Below are positions 1-8,675 of a DNA stretch of 55,536 nt, piece by piece. Below the pieces are notes generated by a model that saw only the letters and a program-made list of their open reading frames with translations, did not search any database and was not told where the DNA came from. The stretch lies in NCBI GenBank assembly GCA_002403175.1, contig DHHG01000168.1:1-55536 (forward strand). The letters run 5' to 3'. This DNA is from Syntrophaceae bacterium UBA4778. GTDB lineage: Bacteria > Desulfobacterota > Syntrophia > Syntrophales > UBA4778. A program made the position numbers and the translations under genes. Numbering within the stretch: position 1 is the stretch's first letter; each line of letters opens with the position of its first letter.

Positions 1-81
1 CTCTCAAAACAGTTTGAAACCCTAAACCCGTTTCTGCTAAGAAAAGCGATGGAAAGTAAACTTAAAAAAGTATTCTCTCTA

Positions 82-154
82 CGGTAACATCTTTTATGAG
101 TCAATGCCTCCTCTTTCTTCCTCCTCTTCGGTAACATTTATTTATGAGGCAATA
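82..154. repeat. Imperfect tandem repeat, two copies
   Basis: Two copies of a ~25 bp unit, starting cggtaacat and continuing through ttatgag and caat, lie at 82-106 and 129-154, 47 bp apart and separated by a pyrimidine-rich stretch. On the minus strand each copy carries an in-frame TAA. It looks like a small local duplication beside decayed genes. No function can be assigned. Confidence 0.4.
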
Positions 155-234
155 GGCCCTTTGATTTTTTCTCGAAAGGTCACCTGACCGACACCGATAA
201 TAACCGGATGGTTCGTGTTTCTGATATGATTCAT
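142..234 (-). pseudogene. Thiolase-like N-terminal fragment (30 codons)
   Basis: A short reading frame starts at ATG 234 behind an aaggaaaatagg stretch that could be a ribosome binding site, and stops at 142. The peptide begins MNHIRNTNHPVIIGVGQVTF. The VIIGVGQ stretch is typical of the extreme N terminus of acetyl-CoA acetyltransferase (thiolase-superfamily) proteins, which run to about 400-500 residues. Nothing downstream continues the family, so this is read as the stub of a deleted gene. The match rests on about 10 residues and could be chance. Confidence 0.3.
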
Positions 235-356
235 CCTATTTTCCTTTATGATGTACTATTTTACCAGATCTGCTCATATCGCGACAGAAGTCGTTATCAC
301 CTGCCGATTTATCTTAATTTTAAATTGAAATTCGACCCCGAGTACGTCTCCTGTGT

Positions 357-560
357 AGCGTAGGTCAGATGAATTTCATCGATCAGGCACATCAACTCCA
401 GTTCCTTGGGACTGATGGGAACCGGTTGATTATAAACGCTTGCAAAATTGCAGAAACTTGCATTGACGTGTCACCGGAAGTTCTGCTCCTTTTCCATTGC
501 TTCCAATTCAACCTTGGCCTTGAAAGCCGGAGCATGGTTCCGTCTGGGTCTTTTGCTCAT
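357..560 (-). pseudogene. Decayed IS3-family transposase (OrfA start joined to OrfB piece)
   Basis: Reading leftwards from ATG 560, behind a good aggagg site (569-574), the peptide starts MSKRPRRNHAPAFKAKV and stops after 29 residues at 471. That is the characteristic start of IS3-family OrfA, the helix-turn-helix half of the transposase. After the stop, codons at about 431-357 read ISPKELELMCLIDEIHLTY, resembling the start of the OrfB catalytic half (usual form LMRLIDELHL..YPF.GSRR). The OrfA leucine-zipper region and nearly all of OrfB, including every DDE residue, are gone. This is a non-functional relic with an internal deletion. No terminal inverted repeats were found. Confidence 0.6.
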
Positions 561-637
561 GTGCAGTTCCTCCTGTGGGGGTTATAGATCAATTTTCTCA
601 CTTATGCACCTGTCCAGTTTTTCCAGACCAGCTCTGA

Positions 638-1837
638 TTAGATCGGGCCTTCTTCAATGGACAGGAAATCCTTATCCTTGGCTTCTTGGAGTTGCCATCG
701 CTTTTTTTGTGGCTGGAGAGCAATGCCGGAAATATCCGTTATCTTGCGACTGACGGCTTCCACGACGGCATCTTCATTTATCACTCCCTTGTTCCCCTGT
801 ATCAGCACGACCAGATCCCGGACCACTTTTTCGATCGTGATCGCCTGGGCGCTCATCTCCTCCGCTGCCGCAGCTGACTCTTCGGCGTTGGCCGCATTTT
901 GCTGTGTGACCCTGTCTATGTTCGCAATGGCCTGATTGATCTGATTGATCCCCGACGCCTGCTCTTTGGATGCAACCGCGATTTCTTCCACCATCGTGCC
1001 TACATTTTTAGCAATCTCCACATTCTCGGCAAACGCTTCCTGGGTCAGACGGGTCAGATCCCTGCTCTCTTTGACCATGGCTATCGTATTTTCAATCATC
1101 TGCGCGGTATTGCGGGCCGCCTCCGCCGAACGGATCGCCAGATTTCTCACCTCCTCGGCGACTACGGAAAATCCGGCTCCTGCTTCACCGGCCCTGGCCG
1201 CCTCTACTGCTGCGTTGAGCGCCAGAAGATTGGTCTGGAAAGCGATATCATCGATCGTTCGGATGATCTTTCCCGTCTCTTCGCTGCTTTTGGTGACTTT
1301 TTGAATGGAAACCACCATGTTATCCATATGATCTTTTACTTTATTGATGATCCCCATCGTCCTGTCCATCAGGACTTTCGCATGTGCCGCATTATCCGCA
1401 TTGCCGTTGGTCATGGAAGCTATCTCCTCCAGAGAGGAGGAGGTCTCCTCCAGTGCTGATGCCTGCGTAGAGGCTCCATCTGCCTGGCTCTGACTGGATT
1501 GAGAGATATGGGCCGAGGACGAACTGATCTCCCGGGCGGATTGCGTGAGATCGTTTCCCAGGCGCTGGAGCTGTTGAATCAGGTATTTACCAAGTACAAG
1601 AAAATTGGCTAGCATTATTATGACTCCAACAGACAATGGAAGAAAAGTGACAATATTATATAGCCCGCCTAATCTTGCGGCGATATAGCTGCAAATAACA
1701 CAGCTGAAGACACCAGGAAACAACCAGACGTATAATTTATAAGTCAAATTTGCACCAAATATCATTCGTAAAGCAATCATGGTAGGGACAGCAGCAGCTA
1801 TAGTTATTCCGGACATAATAAGAAACTCAATAACCAT
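638..1837 (-). CDS. Methyl-accepting chemotaxis protein without a periplasmic sensor domain
   Basis: This 399-residue chemoreceptor relays a signal to CheA/CheW at the inner membrane. Residues about 5-82 form three hydrophobic helices (starting near 7, 40 and 62) with very short loops, so there is no room for the usual 100-150 residue ligand domain, and no HAMP domain is evident. The signalling domain follows directly: a long Ser/Ala/Glu-rich coiled coil from about 90 and the conserved hairpin tip at about 200-235 ([19 protein letters not shown], then EVRNLA). Sites such as [13 protein letters not shown] and [14 protein letters not shown] look like methylation regions. No C-terminal CheR-tethering pentapeptide is visible. 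It may sense through its membrane helices or a partner protein. No other chemotaxis gene is nearby. Confidence 0.93.
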   Translation of the reverse strand: MVIEFLIMSGITIAAAVPTMIALRMIFGANLTYKLYVWLFPGVFSCVICSYIAARLGGLYNIVTFLPLSVGVIIMLANFLVLGKYLIQQLQRLGNDLTQSAREISSSSAHISQSSQSQADGASTQASALEETSSSLEEIASMTNGNADNAAHAKVLMDRTMGIINKVKDHMDNMVVSIQKVTKSSEETGKIIRTIDDIAFQTNLLALNAAVEAARAGEAGAGFSVVAEEVRNLAIRSAEAARNTAQMIENTIAMVKESRDLTRLTQEAFAENVEIAKNVGTMVEEIAVASKEQASGINQINQAIANIDRVTQQNAANAEESAAAAEEMSAQAITIEKVVRDLVVLIQGNKGVINEDAVVEAVSRKITDISGIALQPQKKRWQLQEAKDKDFLSIEEGPI

Positions 1838-1850
1838 TTTGATATTAGCC

Positions 1851-1994
1851 TCAACTTTCTTTATGAGATGTACGTTTTTTAGGAATCAGAATCAACCCAA
1901 TCGCCGAAAATGAAAAACTGGCTGTAACAGGTAGAAATGTATATGTCACCTCCTCCAAGCAAATGTACTTTGTTTCCACTTTCTGAAACAGCAA
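1851..1994 (-). CDS. Possible small single-pass membrane protein upstream of the chemoreceptor
   Basis: A short frame ends 13 nt before the chemoreceptor start. Two starts are plausible: a TTG at 1994 behind gggagg (47 residues), or a GTG at 1949 that sits inside a strong ggaggaggtg sequence (32 residues). The common part is [20 protein letters not shown] followed by a basic tail [11 protein letters not shown], which fits one membrane helix with a positive-inside end. I do not recognise a family. It could be a small protein acting with the sensor-less receptor, a translated leader peptide, or chance. The non-ATG starts keep confidence low. Confidence 0.3.
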   Translation of the reverse strand: MLFQKVETKYICLEEVTYTFLPVTASFSFSAIGLILIPKKRTSHKES

Positions 1995-2229
1995 CTTCCT
2001 CCCTATTTATCAAAGATCATCTCATCAGGAGTGAAAGTCATTTGCTCAGCAGTAAAACCAAAAATCATTTTTATCAGTACTCAGTGATTGAATAGATCCG
2101 GCAAGGTGCATAATGACTGCTGGATGAATGAAGTATGCTGTGAGAGCGCTTCTGTATGGTCCCCATAAAGGAACTGATTTTGTGACCATGTCTTTTCCTT
2201 TTCGGCATGCCTGAAACGAATTTAGTTTT

Positions 2230-3186
2230 TCAGATCGCTATTGGAGACTTATCCAGATTGAGTTCCGGATGATACGATGGTAGATGGAAAACCTCTATCT
2301 GCGCCTTATTTGCATCAAGCCACTCTTTAATATCCTGATTGTGATCTACACGAAGGTTATCCAGGATCAGAAAGACCTTCTTTGGAGAATCCTTTATCAG
2401 CCGGAACATGAAGTTGATAAGTAAATCTGAATTCACCTTTTTCCGGTAGAGCATGAATCGCGCCTTACCACTTTTAGATCTGGATGAAATCATGTTGATT
2501 CTGCTGTTTTGGGCGCCGATTCTGAAGTTTTGATTTTTTCCTTTGGGAGAGAAGCCCGCCTCTATATAAGCTTCGTTTTGAATGGCGGTCTCGTAGCCCC
2601 CGTGAATTTCCGCTTTTTCTCTTTTTGCTTGGGCCGCAATTGCCGGATAGGCAGTCTCAAGCCATAGTTGCATCTGTCGTGGATTCCGCTCGCAGGCCCG
2701 TTTGATCGGATTCTGGAGAATAAAACCCCAACGCTTCAGGTAATCTGTGATCGTCCTTAAGGGTAGATCTGCCCCGTATCGCTGCTTAATTGCCAACCGA
2801 ACGGCATTACGGGTCCAAAGAGCAAAAGGAAGTTTCAGTTCGTCTGGTGCCCTGTCCGTTAGAATTTTTATCATTTCAGCTTCTTGCTCAAATGACATCT
2901 TCCGGCTGGTGCCTTGACGACGGCCGCGTCGGCCAAGCTCAATAGCAGCACTCCCGTCACGTAAGTATAGCTGCCATATTTTGCTGGTATGACGTTCTGT
3001 CGCACCGACAATCTCGGCAACTCTTCTGTTGGACTGACCTTGCTTGCGTAATCGAATTATTTGCTCACGTAGCGCAGACTGTGCTTCCTGACTAAGTTTG
3101 CGTGCATCTGTCTTTTCCAAATAACGAACCGTAACACACAGATTGACTAGCATAAGTATTTTTTTCTCCCGATTAATAAAAGCCAA
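2230..3186 (-). pseudogene. IS630-family transposase, probably inactive
   Basis: The 318-residue product has the IS630/Tc1-mariner layout: an N-terminal helix-turn-helix region (LREQIIRLRKQGQSNRRVAE, then TERHTSKIW), a linker, and a DDE domain. The first catalytic block reads HGGYETAIQNEA where the family has a GDET-type motif, so the first aspartate is replaced by Tyr. The second block, LILDNLRVDH, is intact. The third begins LPSYHPELNLD but changes to KSPIAI and stops, losing the expected DE and the 20-30 residues after it. Family members usually start at EKxDARKL; here that position is TTG (3120), and an ATG lies further upstream at 3186. Lost active-site residues and a truncated end indicate a dead element. 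No clear terminal inverted repeats were identified. Confidence 0.8.
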
Positions 3187-3211
3187 TCCGATAAGTTCCG
3201 ATAAAAAAAAA

Positions 3212-3430
3212 TCATCCCCCCCTCACGAGAGTTAAGATGGTTACCTCACAAGGTTCATTTAAAATTTTATTGAGATCCGCGGAAACACCGTTCACAAATA
3301 CCAGTATTCCGAATTCCGGAAGCTTGAGATTTTTCAGCAAAGATCCACATGTGATATTTGGTTCAACTTCCAGTTCAACATCATCCGTATACTGTCTAAT
3401 GGTGCCCAGAGCCCTGAGTTTAATTCTCAT
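3212..3430 (-). CDS. MoaD/ThiS-like sulfur carrier protein
   Basis: A 72-residue beta-grasp (ubiquitin-like) protein ending ...TLVRGG. The C-terminal Gly-Gly is what an E1-like enzyme adenylates and converts to a thiocarboxylate; in MoaD this sulfur goes into the dithiolene of molybdopterin. The length (usually 65-90) and the ending fit the family. It starts 12 nt after the aldehyde oxidoreductase gene on the same strand, third in the operon thiF-like, aor, moaD-like. The likely job is supplying sulfur for the tungstopterin cofactor of the neighbouring enzyme; a role in thiamine or another thio-cofactor is the alternative. Confidence 0.82.
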   Translation of the reverse strand: MRIKLRALGTIRQYTDDVELEVEPNITCGSLLKNLKLPEFGILVFVNGVSADLNKILNEPCEVTILTLVRGG

Positions 3431-3442
3431 GAAATTTAGCCC

Positions 3443-5314
3443 TCAAAGTAATCCGGCAATTCGGGCCTCCCGTTCCATCTTGAAAGTGGTAATCTTTTCT
3501 TTTACCGGTACTCCCTTCTCGAGATCCAGACCCATGAGATTGTAAAACCGGCTCTTCATATCAGGAAGTTTCACGATAATTCCTTTCGGGAGTCCGTCGT
3601 TAGCAGGCTCAAGCATTCTCTGGGACAGGTCATCATCCTGAGCCCTGAATTCAAACCTGTAATTGATCAGCCGCTTTGAGAGATACACTCGCTTTCCCGC
3701 ATCCATCATATCTTCGAGTGACCAGCCGTATCCCGCCACATAATTGAACAGATCAGAATAATCTTTAATGCTCATAGACAGATCTGCAAACATGCACCAG
3801 CAGGCACTGTTCTTCATACACCCCAGTGCCAGGGCGACAACAGCGGCTTCCGTCTTATACTTATCGCTCCTTAGTTCCATATCGGCCGGATTAAATCCAA
3901 CTTCCGGGTAACGGAATCCCATCTCGATAAATAGCATCGTGTCTGAAACATGGCACGCACCTCGAGGGCTGACCGCATAGGAAAGAGCCAGTCCATGGCC
4001 ACCCCCTCGCGGGTCGTGCATAGGGGCTTCAAGCCCCTTGCATTGGGCTGTATACCTGACGGAATCCTTCCCGGTTATCTGTGCAGCCTTAAGACTTCCT
4101 TCCGCTAAAAGATTAGCCAGCTTTCCCCGACGATAGGCGATTTCCTGCAATATGGTTACTACCGATTCCATATCACCCCACTTCAGCTCCAAACCGTCCA
4201 TGTCACTTTTATTCAGATCGCCTTTTTCGAAGGCCTCCATTGCCCAGGCAATCGTTGCGCCTGCAGAAATAGTGTCCATTCCCAAATCATTGCACAAGCG
4301 CCCCGATTTACAAGCTGCCGCCAAATCAGCAGATCCCAGAAGAGATCCAAATGCGACAATGGTTTCATATTCCGGACCGGGCCCTTCGGCGATTGCAAAG
4401 GGGCCATCCTTGATTTCTACAACCCTCTTGCAGGCTATGGAGCAGAATTGGCATCCAGCCCTCTTTTTAAGATACTTTTCTGTTAAGGTCGGGCCCGCAA
4501 GGGACTTGCCCATCTCTTCATTGTAATTGGAAGTCCAGTTTTTAACCGGCACATCCCCGATTTGCATTCCGGCTTCCAGGTTTCCAGCAGAACCATGCGC
4601 GTGCGTGTGCTCATTGATTGGGAATTCCCTGCTTCTCTTTAAAAGATCTTTTCTTAATGTTTCATAGTTGACCGGATCGGCAACATCCAGACTCCTATTA
4701 CTGCCCTTGACGATAATGGCCTTAAGATTTTTGGAACCCATGATTGCTCCGAGTCCGGCGCGTCCAAAAACATGATGACCTTCGCTTACAATCGCGGCGT
4801 ATTTAACCAGATTTTCGCCTGCGGGGCCGATCATCGCGGTCCGGAATTCCTTTCCGAATTCCTGTTTCAGCTCAGAGTGGGTTTGAAGCACACCTTTGCC
4901 CCAGAAAGCCGATGCATCACGGATCTCGATGGAATCATCCTGTATTACTAACAACGAAGGAGTTTTTGCTTTGCCTGTTATGATTAAGCCGTCATAGCCC
5001 GCAAACCTCAGTTCAGGAGCGAAATAGCCGCCGCAGGAAGAATCTGCCCAGGCGTTATTAAGCGGCGATCTGCCTGCAGCACAGTTTCGACTCGCACCAG
5101 GAAGTTTAAGTCCGGCAAATGGACCGTTTGCAAATATGAGCATGGCTTCCGGAGATAAGGGATCCGCTTTAAAATCCCCTCTTTCAAGGAACAGCTTGGC
5201 CGCCAAACCGCTCCCCCCGATAAACTGAGTGTAATATTCGAATGGGAGGCTCTCCACTGAAATGTTCGCTTCCAAAAGATTTACGCAAATGATTTTCCCC
5301 GTATTGCCCTTCAT
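3443..5314 (-). CDS. aor: Aldehyde:ferredoxin oxidoreductase (tungsten-dependent type)
   Basis: A 623-residue cytoplasmic enzyme of the AOR family, which oxidises aldehydes to acids, or the reverse, with ferredoxin using a W-bis-pterin and a [4Fe-4S] cluster. The N-terminal domain has the family features GGSGLAAK (about 33-40), the ASRNCAAGRSPLN stretch and GPAGEN. Cluster ligands C288, C291 and C295 are seen in AGCQFCSIACK. A fourth is provided by one of the cysteines in GCMKNSACWC (499, 505 or 507). GPGPEYETI (about 311-319) and DPRGGGHGLAL fit the pterin/active-site blocks. Length is normal (about 600-620). The gene sits between a ThiF/MoeB-like gene (12 nt upstream) and a MoaD-like gene (12 nt downstream), so cofactor sulfur transfer is probably co-expressed. 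Substrate range cannot be read from sequence. Confidence 0.93.
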   Translation of the reverse strand: MKGNTGKIICVNLLEANISVESLPFEYYTQFIGGSGLAAKLFLERGDFKADPLSPEAMLIFANGPFAGLKLPGASRNCAAGRSPLNNAWADSSCGGYFAPELRFAGYDGLIITGKAKTPSLLVIQDDSIEIRDASAFWGKGVLQTHSELKQEFGKEFRTAMIGPAGENLVKYAAIVSEGHHVFGRAGLGAIMGSKNLKAIIVKGSNRSLDVADPVNYETLRKDLLKRSREFPINEHTHAHGSAGNLEAGMQIGDVPVKNWTSNYNEEMGKSLAGPTLTEKYLKKRAGCQFCSIACKRVVEIKDGPFAIAEGPGPEYETIVAFGSLLGSADLAAACKSGRLCNDLGMDTISAGATIAWAMEAFEKGDLNKSDMDGLELKWGDMESVVTILQEIAYRRGKLANLLAEGSLKAAQITGKDSVRYTAQCKGLEAPMHDPRGGGHGLALSYAVSPRGACHVSDTMLFIEMGFRYPEVGFNPADMELRSDKYKTEAAVVALALGCMKNSACWCMFADLSMSIKDYSDLFNYVAGYGWSLEDMMDAGKRVYLSKRLINYRFEFRAQDDDLSQRMLEPANDGLPKGIIVKLPDMKSRFYNLMGLDLEKGVPVKEKITTFKMEREARIAGLL

Positions 5315-5326
5315 GTCTTCTTCTCC

Positions 5327-6106
5327 TTATGGCCTATTTTTCATCTCGGAACAGACCTCATCAAGATAATGGAATTCCTTTCCAGCACATGCCGGACAGT
5401 CGGCACGCCTGTTTATCAGGAACTTTTCAAAATGACCGTTCCACACATCGATGTAAATCATGTAGTTATAGAGCTCGTCTGCCTTACCGAGCAGATACTT
5501 TAAACATTCCGAGGCTTCCAGCGATGCAATCATATGTACGACAGGGCTCCATATCCCCTTGGAATAATGAACATGCATACCCGGCATTCTCCCCAATAAA
5601 CAGCGCAGGCATGCTGTTTCTCCGGGGACAATAACCTTTATTATCCCGCAAGTGCCTCCTACGGACGCATACGCCCAGGCAATATTGTGTTTAATACAGG
5701 CGTCGTTGATCAAAAAGCGCGTTTCAAGATTGTCGGTACCGTCTATGACCAGGTCCACGCCATCAATCATGGATTCGATATTCTGTGAGTTGATATCGGC
5801 AACAATAGGTTCAATAATGGTCTGGGAATTGACCATGTTTAGTTTTTCCGAAGCAGTAATTGCTTTAGGCAGGTTCCGGACAATATCAACCTCGTTATAG
5901 AGGCTCTGACGCTGTAAATTGCTTAGCTCCGGTCTGTCTCTGTCTACAATTCTGATATTGCCGACACCCGCTCGCACCAGAATATCAGAGGCTACAGTTC
6001 CAAGTCCGCCGCAGCCCATTACGGCTACAATGGACTTTCCCAATCTGTCCTGACCACTCTCTCCAACTTCGGACAGCAGCACCTGTCTTTCGTACCTATC
6101 CTGCAT
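5327..6106 (-). CDS. ThiF/MoeB/HesA-family sulfur-carrier adenylyltransferase
   Basis: A 259-residue E1-like enzyme that adenylates the C-terminal Gly-Gly of a MoaD/ThiS-type protein. A Rossmann nucleotide-binding motif GCGGLG lies at 31-36, followed by DRDRPELSNLQRQ (ATP site) and DGTDNLETRFLIND, both family signatures. A structural zinc site is formed by two CxxC pairs, CLRC and CPAC. The cysteine often found just before the GV.xPVV segment of MoeB/ThiF is absent here (YSKGIWSPVV), so a persulfide or thioester intermediate may not form on this enzyme. It is the first gene of the aor operon, and its partner is probably the MoaD-like protein encoded at 3212-3430. Confidence 0.88.
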   Translation of the reverse strand: MQDRYERQVLLSEVGESGQDRLGKSIVAVMGCGGLGTVASDILVRAGVGNIRIVDRDRPELSNLQRQSLYNEVDIVRNLPKAITASEKLNMVNSQTIIEPIVADINSQNIESMIDGVDLVIDGTDNLETRFLINDACIKHNIAWAYASVGGTCGIIKVIVPGETACLRCLLGRMPGMHVHYSKGIWSPVVHMIASLEASECLKYLLGKADELYNYMIYIDVWNGHFEKFLINRRADCPACAGKEFHYLDEVCSEMKNRP

Positions 6107-6118
6107 GAATTTCCCTTA

Positions 6119-6210
6119 GGGGAGAACAAGCCGCAAATTTCACCCGCCACAGAGCAAGCCCGCTTGAGGTTTGGGCTTCAGGTTAATTTAAGCAGCTAAC
6201 AATTCTCCCC
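6119..6210 (-). promoter_or_regulatory. Foldable 5' leader of the aor operon (riboswitch candidate)
   Basis: Just upstream of the ThiF-like start, an 8-bp perfect outer stem pairs 6203-6210 with 6119-6126 (ggggagaa/ttctcccc), enclosing an inner stem aagccc/gggctt (6156-6161 with 6173-6178). The outer stem ends next to the ccctaaggg stretch holding the likely ribosome binding site of the first gene, so folding could control translation. Moco/Tuco riboswitches are known in front of molybdenum and tungsten enzyme genes, but I could not match their consensus by eye. Confidence 0.35.
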
Positions 6211-6587
6211 TGCTTTGAAAAAATTTCTGATCGGCAACACAAATAGCCGAATCCAGCAATTATTATGGTCTCCGGGGCATGTCTGAATACATCCGTAGTG
6301 CTGGATTTATGCCAGACAGGAAGGAATACAGATAAGAAAGGAAATAGGTTTGAAATTACTTACGATATTATTGTTGGTAATGGTTGGAACCAATTTAAGG
6401 AATGGACTTTATTGTCTACTTATTTTGACAAATTGTCGAATAACACGATAATGGTTGCTCATGTTACCCCGCGTACCACCCAATTAAGGTGATCCGCGGG
6501 GGAGCTGTCATTGCTTTACGCGTCGGATTTCCCGATAGGGCGGCCCGGACAAAACGCGATACGAAAAAACAAATATCACTCTTCAGA
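6211..6587. other. Intergenic region, no convincing gene
   Basis: This spacer lies between the divergent aor leader and the 3' end of the S41 protease gene. A 75-codon plus-strand frame (6265-6492, starting MVSGACLNTSVV) has no ribosome binding site, no recognisable family and no coding-like neighbours, so it is not called as a gene. The promoter of the aor operon should lie here, but no clear -35/-10 pair was found. Confidence 0.4.
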
Positions 6588-8675
6588 TCAAGTGCGCTGG
6601 CCTGATTGCAGCATTATCGAATCCAATAAAATATTGACGCTCTCTTTCACAAAGGGAGCGTACTGATCCATGATCTTCTTCTTCAGCTCGGCAGCGGTTT
6701 CGTTCTTTTTCCCTGTTTCCTTGCGTAAGTCGGCAATTCGGATGATATCCTGTTTGCTGGAGGCCTCTTGATTGTTCCTTGCGATCTCTGCAAATTTTTC
6801 ATCTTTAGCAACCCGGACTTTGGATCTGTTTGACAGCTCCACAAGCATGGCCGGCTCCAGCGGCTTCCAGAGGGCCAAGGCATTTTTTTGCAAATTGAGA
6901 AACGGTGTAATTTCCTGAACCGGCAGGGGATAATCCAGCTCCTTTTCTCCAAATGCATCGAGAATAGACCAACTGGGTAGCCGGACATCCGCTCCAACAC
7001 CCATCTTTTGCGTAGATTGGCCGCCAGGCTGGAAGTAAAGACCCGTGGTGACTTTCATTCCACCCAAGCCCAAGGGCAGATTCATTAATTGCTGTACAGA
7101 ACCCTTTCCGAAAGTATGGTCCGTTCCTACAATCACAGCACGATGGTAATCTTTCAAAGCGCCTGCCACTATCTCGCTGGCCGATGCGCTCATACGGCTC
7201 GTTAATACAACCAGAGGGCCGGTGTACAGCGCTTGCGGATCTTCCTCGGGGAAGGCCATAATCTTACGTTTGTCAGTATACATGCCGGCCGAGGATGAAC
7301 CATTGGCGAGTATAATCGCACGGCCACTGTTGTCTTTGGTCGCGACGATTCCGCCATTGCCGATAAAGAGACCGGCAAGGCGCACGGCCTCCACAAGGAG
7401 CCCTCCCCCATTGCGGGATAGATCAAGCACGATCCCATCGACATGACGGCGCTTGGCCTCGGCCACGAGATTTTTAACATCTTCATAACAAGATTTTTTT
7501 CCTTCCTCGTCGCCGTAGAAGGAAGGAAGATCAATCACACCGAAAAGGTACCGTCTGCCATCCGATGTCCGTGTCTCGTAGGAGATCTTGGCTGCCTGCT
7601 CTTTTATATCTATCTTGTCGCGCTTAATAACTACTTCGAAACGTTCGGCGCGTTCCCCCTGCCTCAGAATAGTCAGGGTGACCTGAGTGCCTTTTTTGCC
7701 GCGGATCATTTTAACGACGGAGCGCAAATCCATATCGATTATGCTCACGGGCTTTTCCCCCTCCTGGGCCACAGCAATAATCTTGTCCTTTGGTCTCAGC
7801 ATGCCTGAGTGCTCCGCGCCACCCCCGGGGACCAACTCCTCGATAATCGTGAAACCGTTATCGCTGCTGAGAGTCGCCCCAATCCCCTCTAAAGAAAGCT
7901 GCATCTGAATCCGGAAATCATCCATGTCCTCCGGAGATAGATAACTCGTGTGCGGATCCAAGGCCAGAGCAAATGCCTGGGCAGTACTCGTGATAAGTTT
8001 TTCAGGATTATGCTCTTTCACCCGCTTCGTCTGAAGTTCGTAGCGGTGAATTTGCTGCTTCTTGGCTTCTTTCAAATCAAGCCCGGCCAGCAGCGAGGTC
8101 TCGATCTGGAACTGAATCACTTTCCTTAGAAGTTCGTGTTTTTCAGCTGTTGTCTTGAGGTAGGAACGTTTTTTAATATTGAGGTTTAATTCAGCCGTGT
8201 CATCGAGCCGGAAATCCGGCCCCAGTATCTCTTTGATAATGTTTTCATTCTCCTGTGCCCGCGCAATAATCAGATCGTAAACCTTTTGCAGAGAAGCACA
8301 GTTACCCTCTTGCTTGCCGGGGAACACCTCCTTCAGAAGCGACTTGAGTTTTACCAGATCGGACTCATACAGTAAGGTCTTCGAGGGATCCAGGATCTTG
8401 ATCATCTGATCGACAGCGTGCGTTCTGATTTCTTCATCTGTCTTTTTAATCGCATAATGGCTGGCAAGAAAGGTTTTCATCAGAACAGGCAATCTGCTGC
8501 AGGTAAGGTTCTCAGCTATGGATGAAGCGGGGAGCAGCAGAATCAAAAACAGAATCAAAAACAATCTCGCGAAACAGCATCCAAACTTGCTGCCCAAAAC
8601 TGTCCTGTGGCTACGCTTGTGTTGTCCAAGCGTGTTTTCAGCAATTTTTACTCTTCTTCTATCCCAAATGCTCAT
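6588..8675 (-). CDS. Periplasmic S41 carboxy-terminal processing protease (Prc/Tsp-like)
   Basis: A 695-residue secreted serine protease. A basic N terminus followed by a hydrophobic stretch (about 36-53, LFLILFLILLLPASSIA) acts as signal sequence or anchor. An alpha-helical N-terminal domain (about 60-240) is followed by a PDZ domain (about 255-350, with SLEGIGATL and GAEHSGMLRPKDKI) that recognises C-terminal tails. The S41 catalytic core contains LDLSRNGGG, the nucleophile S498 in SASASE, and the general-base lysine K524 in TFGKGSVQQ, matching the Ser-Lys dyad of E. coli Prc. A DUF3340-like C-terminal part follows. Length is close to Prc (about 680). The ATG at 8675 has a ctcct (aggag) site about 10 nt upstream. 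It likely degrades or matures envelope proteins. It stands alone. Confidence 0.92.
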   Translation of the reverse strand: MSIWDRRRVKIAENTLGQHKRSHRTVLGSKFGCCFARLFLILFLILLLPASSIAENLTCSRLPVLMKTFLASHYAIKKTDEEIRTHAVDQMIKILDPSKTLLYESDLVKLKSLLKEVFPGKQEGNCASLQKVYDLIIARAQENENIIKEILGPDFRLDDTAELNLNIKKRSYLKTTAEKHELLRKVIQFQIETSLLAGLDLKEAKKQQIHRYELQTKRVKEHNPEKLITSTAQAFALALDPHTSYLSPEDMDDFRIQMQLSLEGIGATLSSDNGFTIIEELVPGGGAEHSGMLRPKDKIIAVAQEGEKPVSIIDMDLRSVVKMIRGKKGTQVTLTILRQGERAERFEVVIKRDKIDIKEQAAKISYETRTSDGRRYLFGVIDLPSFYGDEEGKKSCYEDVKNLVAEAKRRHVDGIVLDLSRNGGGLLVEAVRLAGLFIGNGGIVATKDNSGRAIILANGSSSAGMYTDKRKIMAFPEEDPQALYTGPLVVLTSRMSASASEIVAGALKDYHRAVIVGTDHTFGKGSVQQLMNLPLGLGGMKVTTGLYFQPGGQSTQKMGVGADVRLPSWSILDAFGEKELDYPLPVQEITPFLNLQKNALALWKPLEPAMLVELSNRSKVRVAKDEKFAEIARNNQEASSKQDIIRIADLRKETGKKNETAAELKKKIMDQYAPFVKESVNILLDSIMLQSGQRT

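Noticed and set aside
899..1459. A 186-codon plus-strand frame opposite the chemoreceptor
   Set aside because: Opposite a conserved signalling domain; codons are explained by the minus-strand gene.
6265..6492. A 75-codon plus-strand frame between aor and the protease
   Set aside because: No ribosome binding site, no recognised family and no operon context; kept only as a note in the gap entry.
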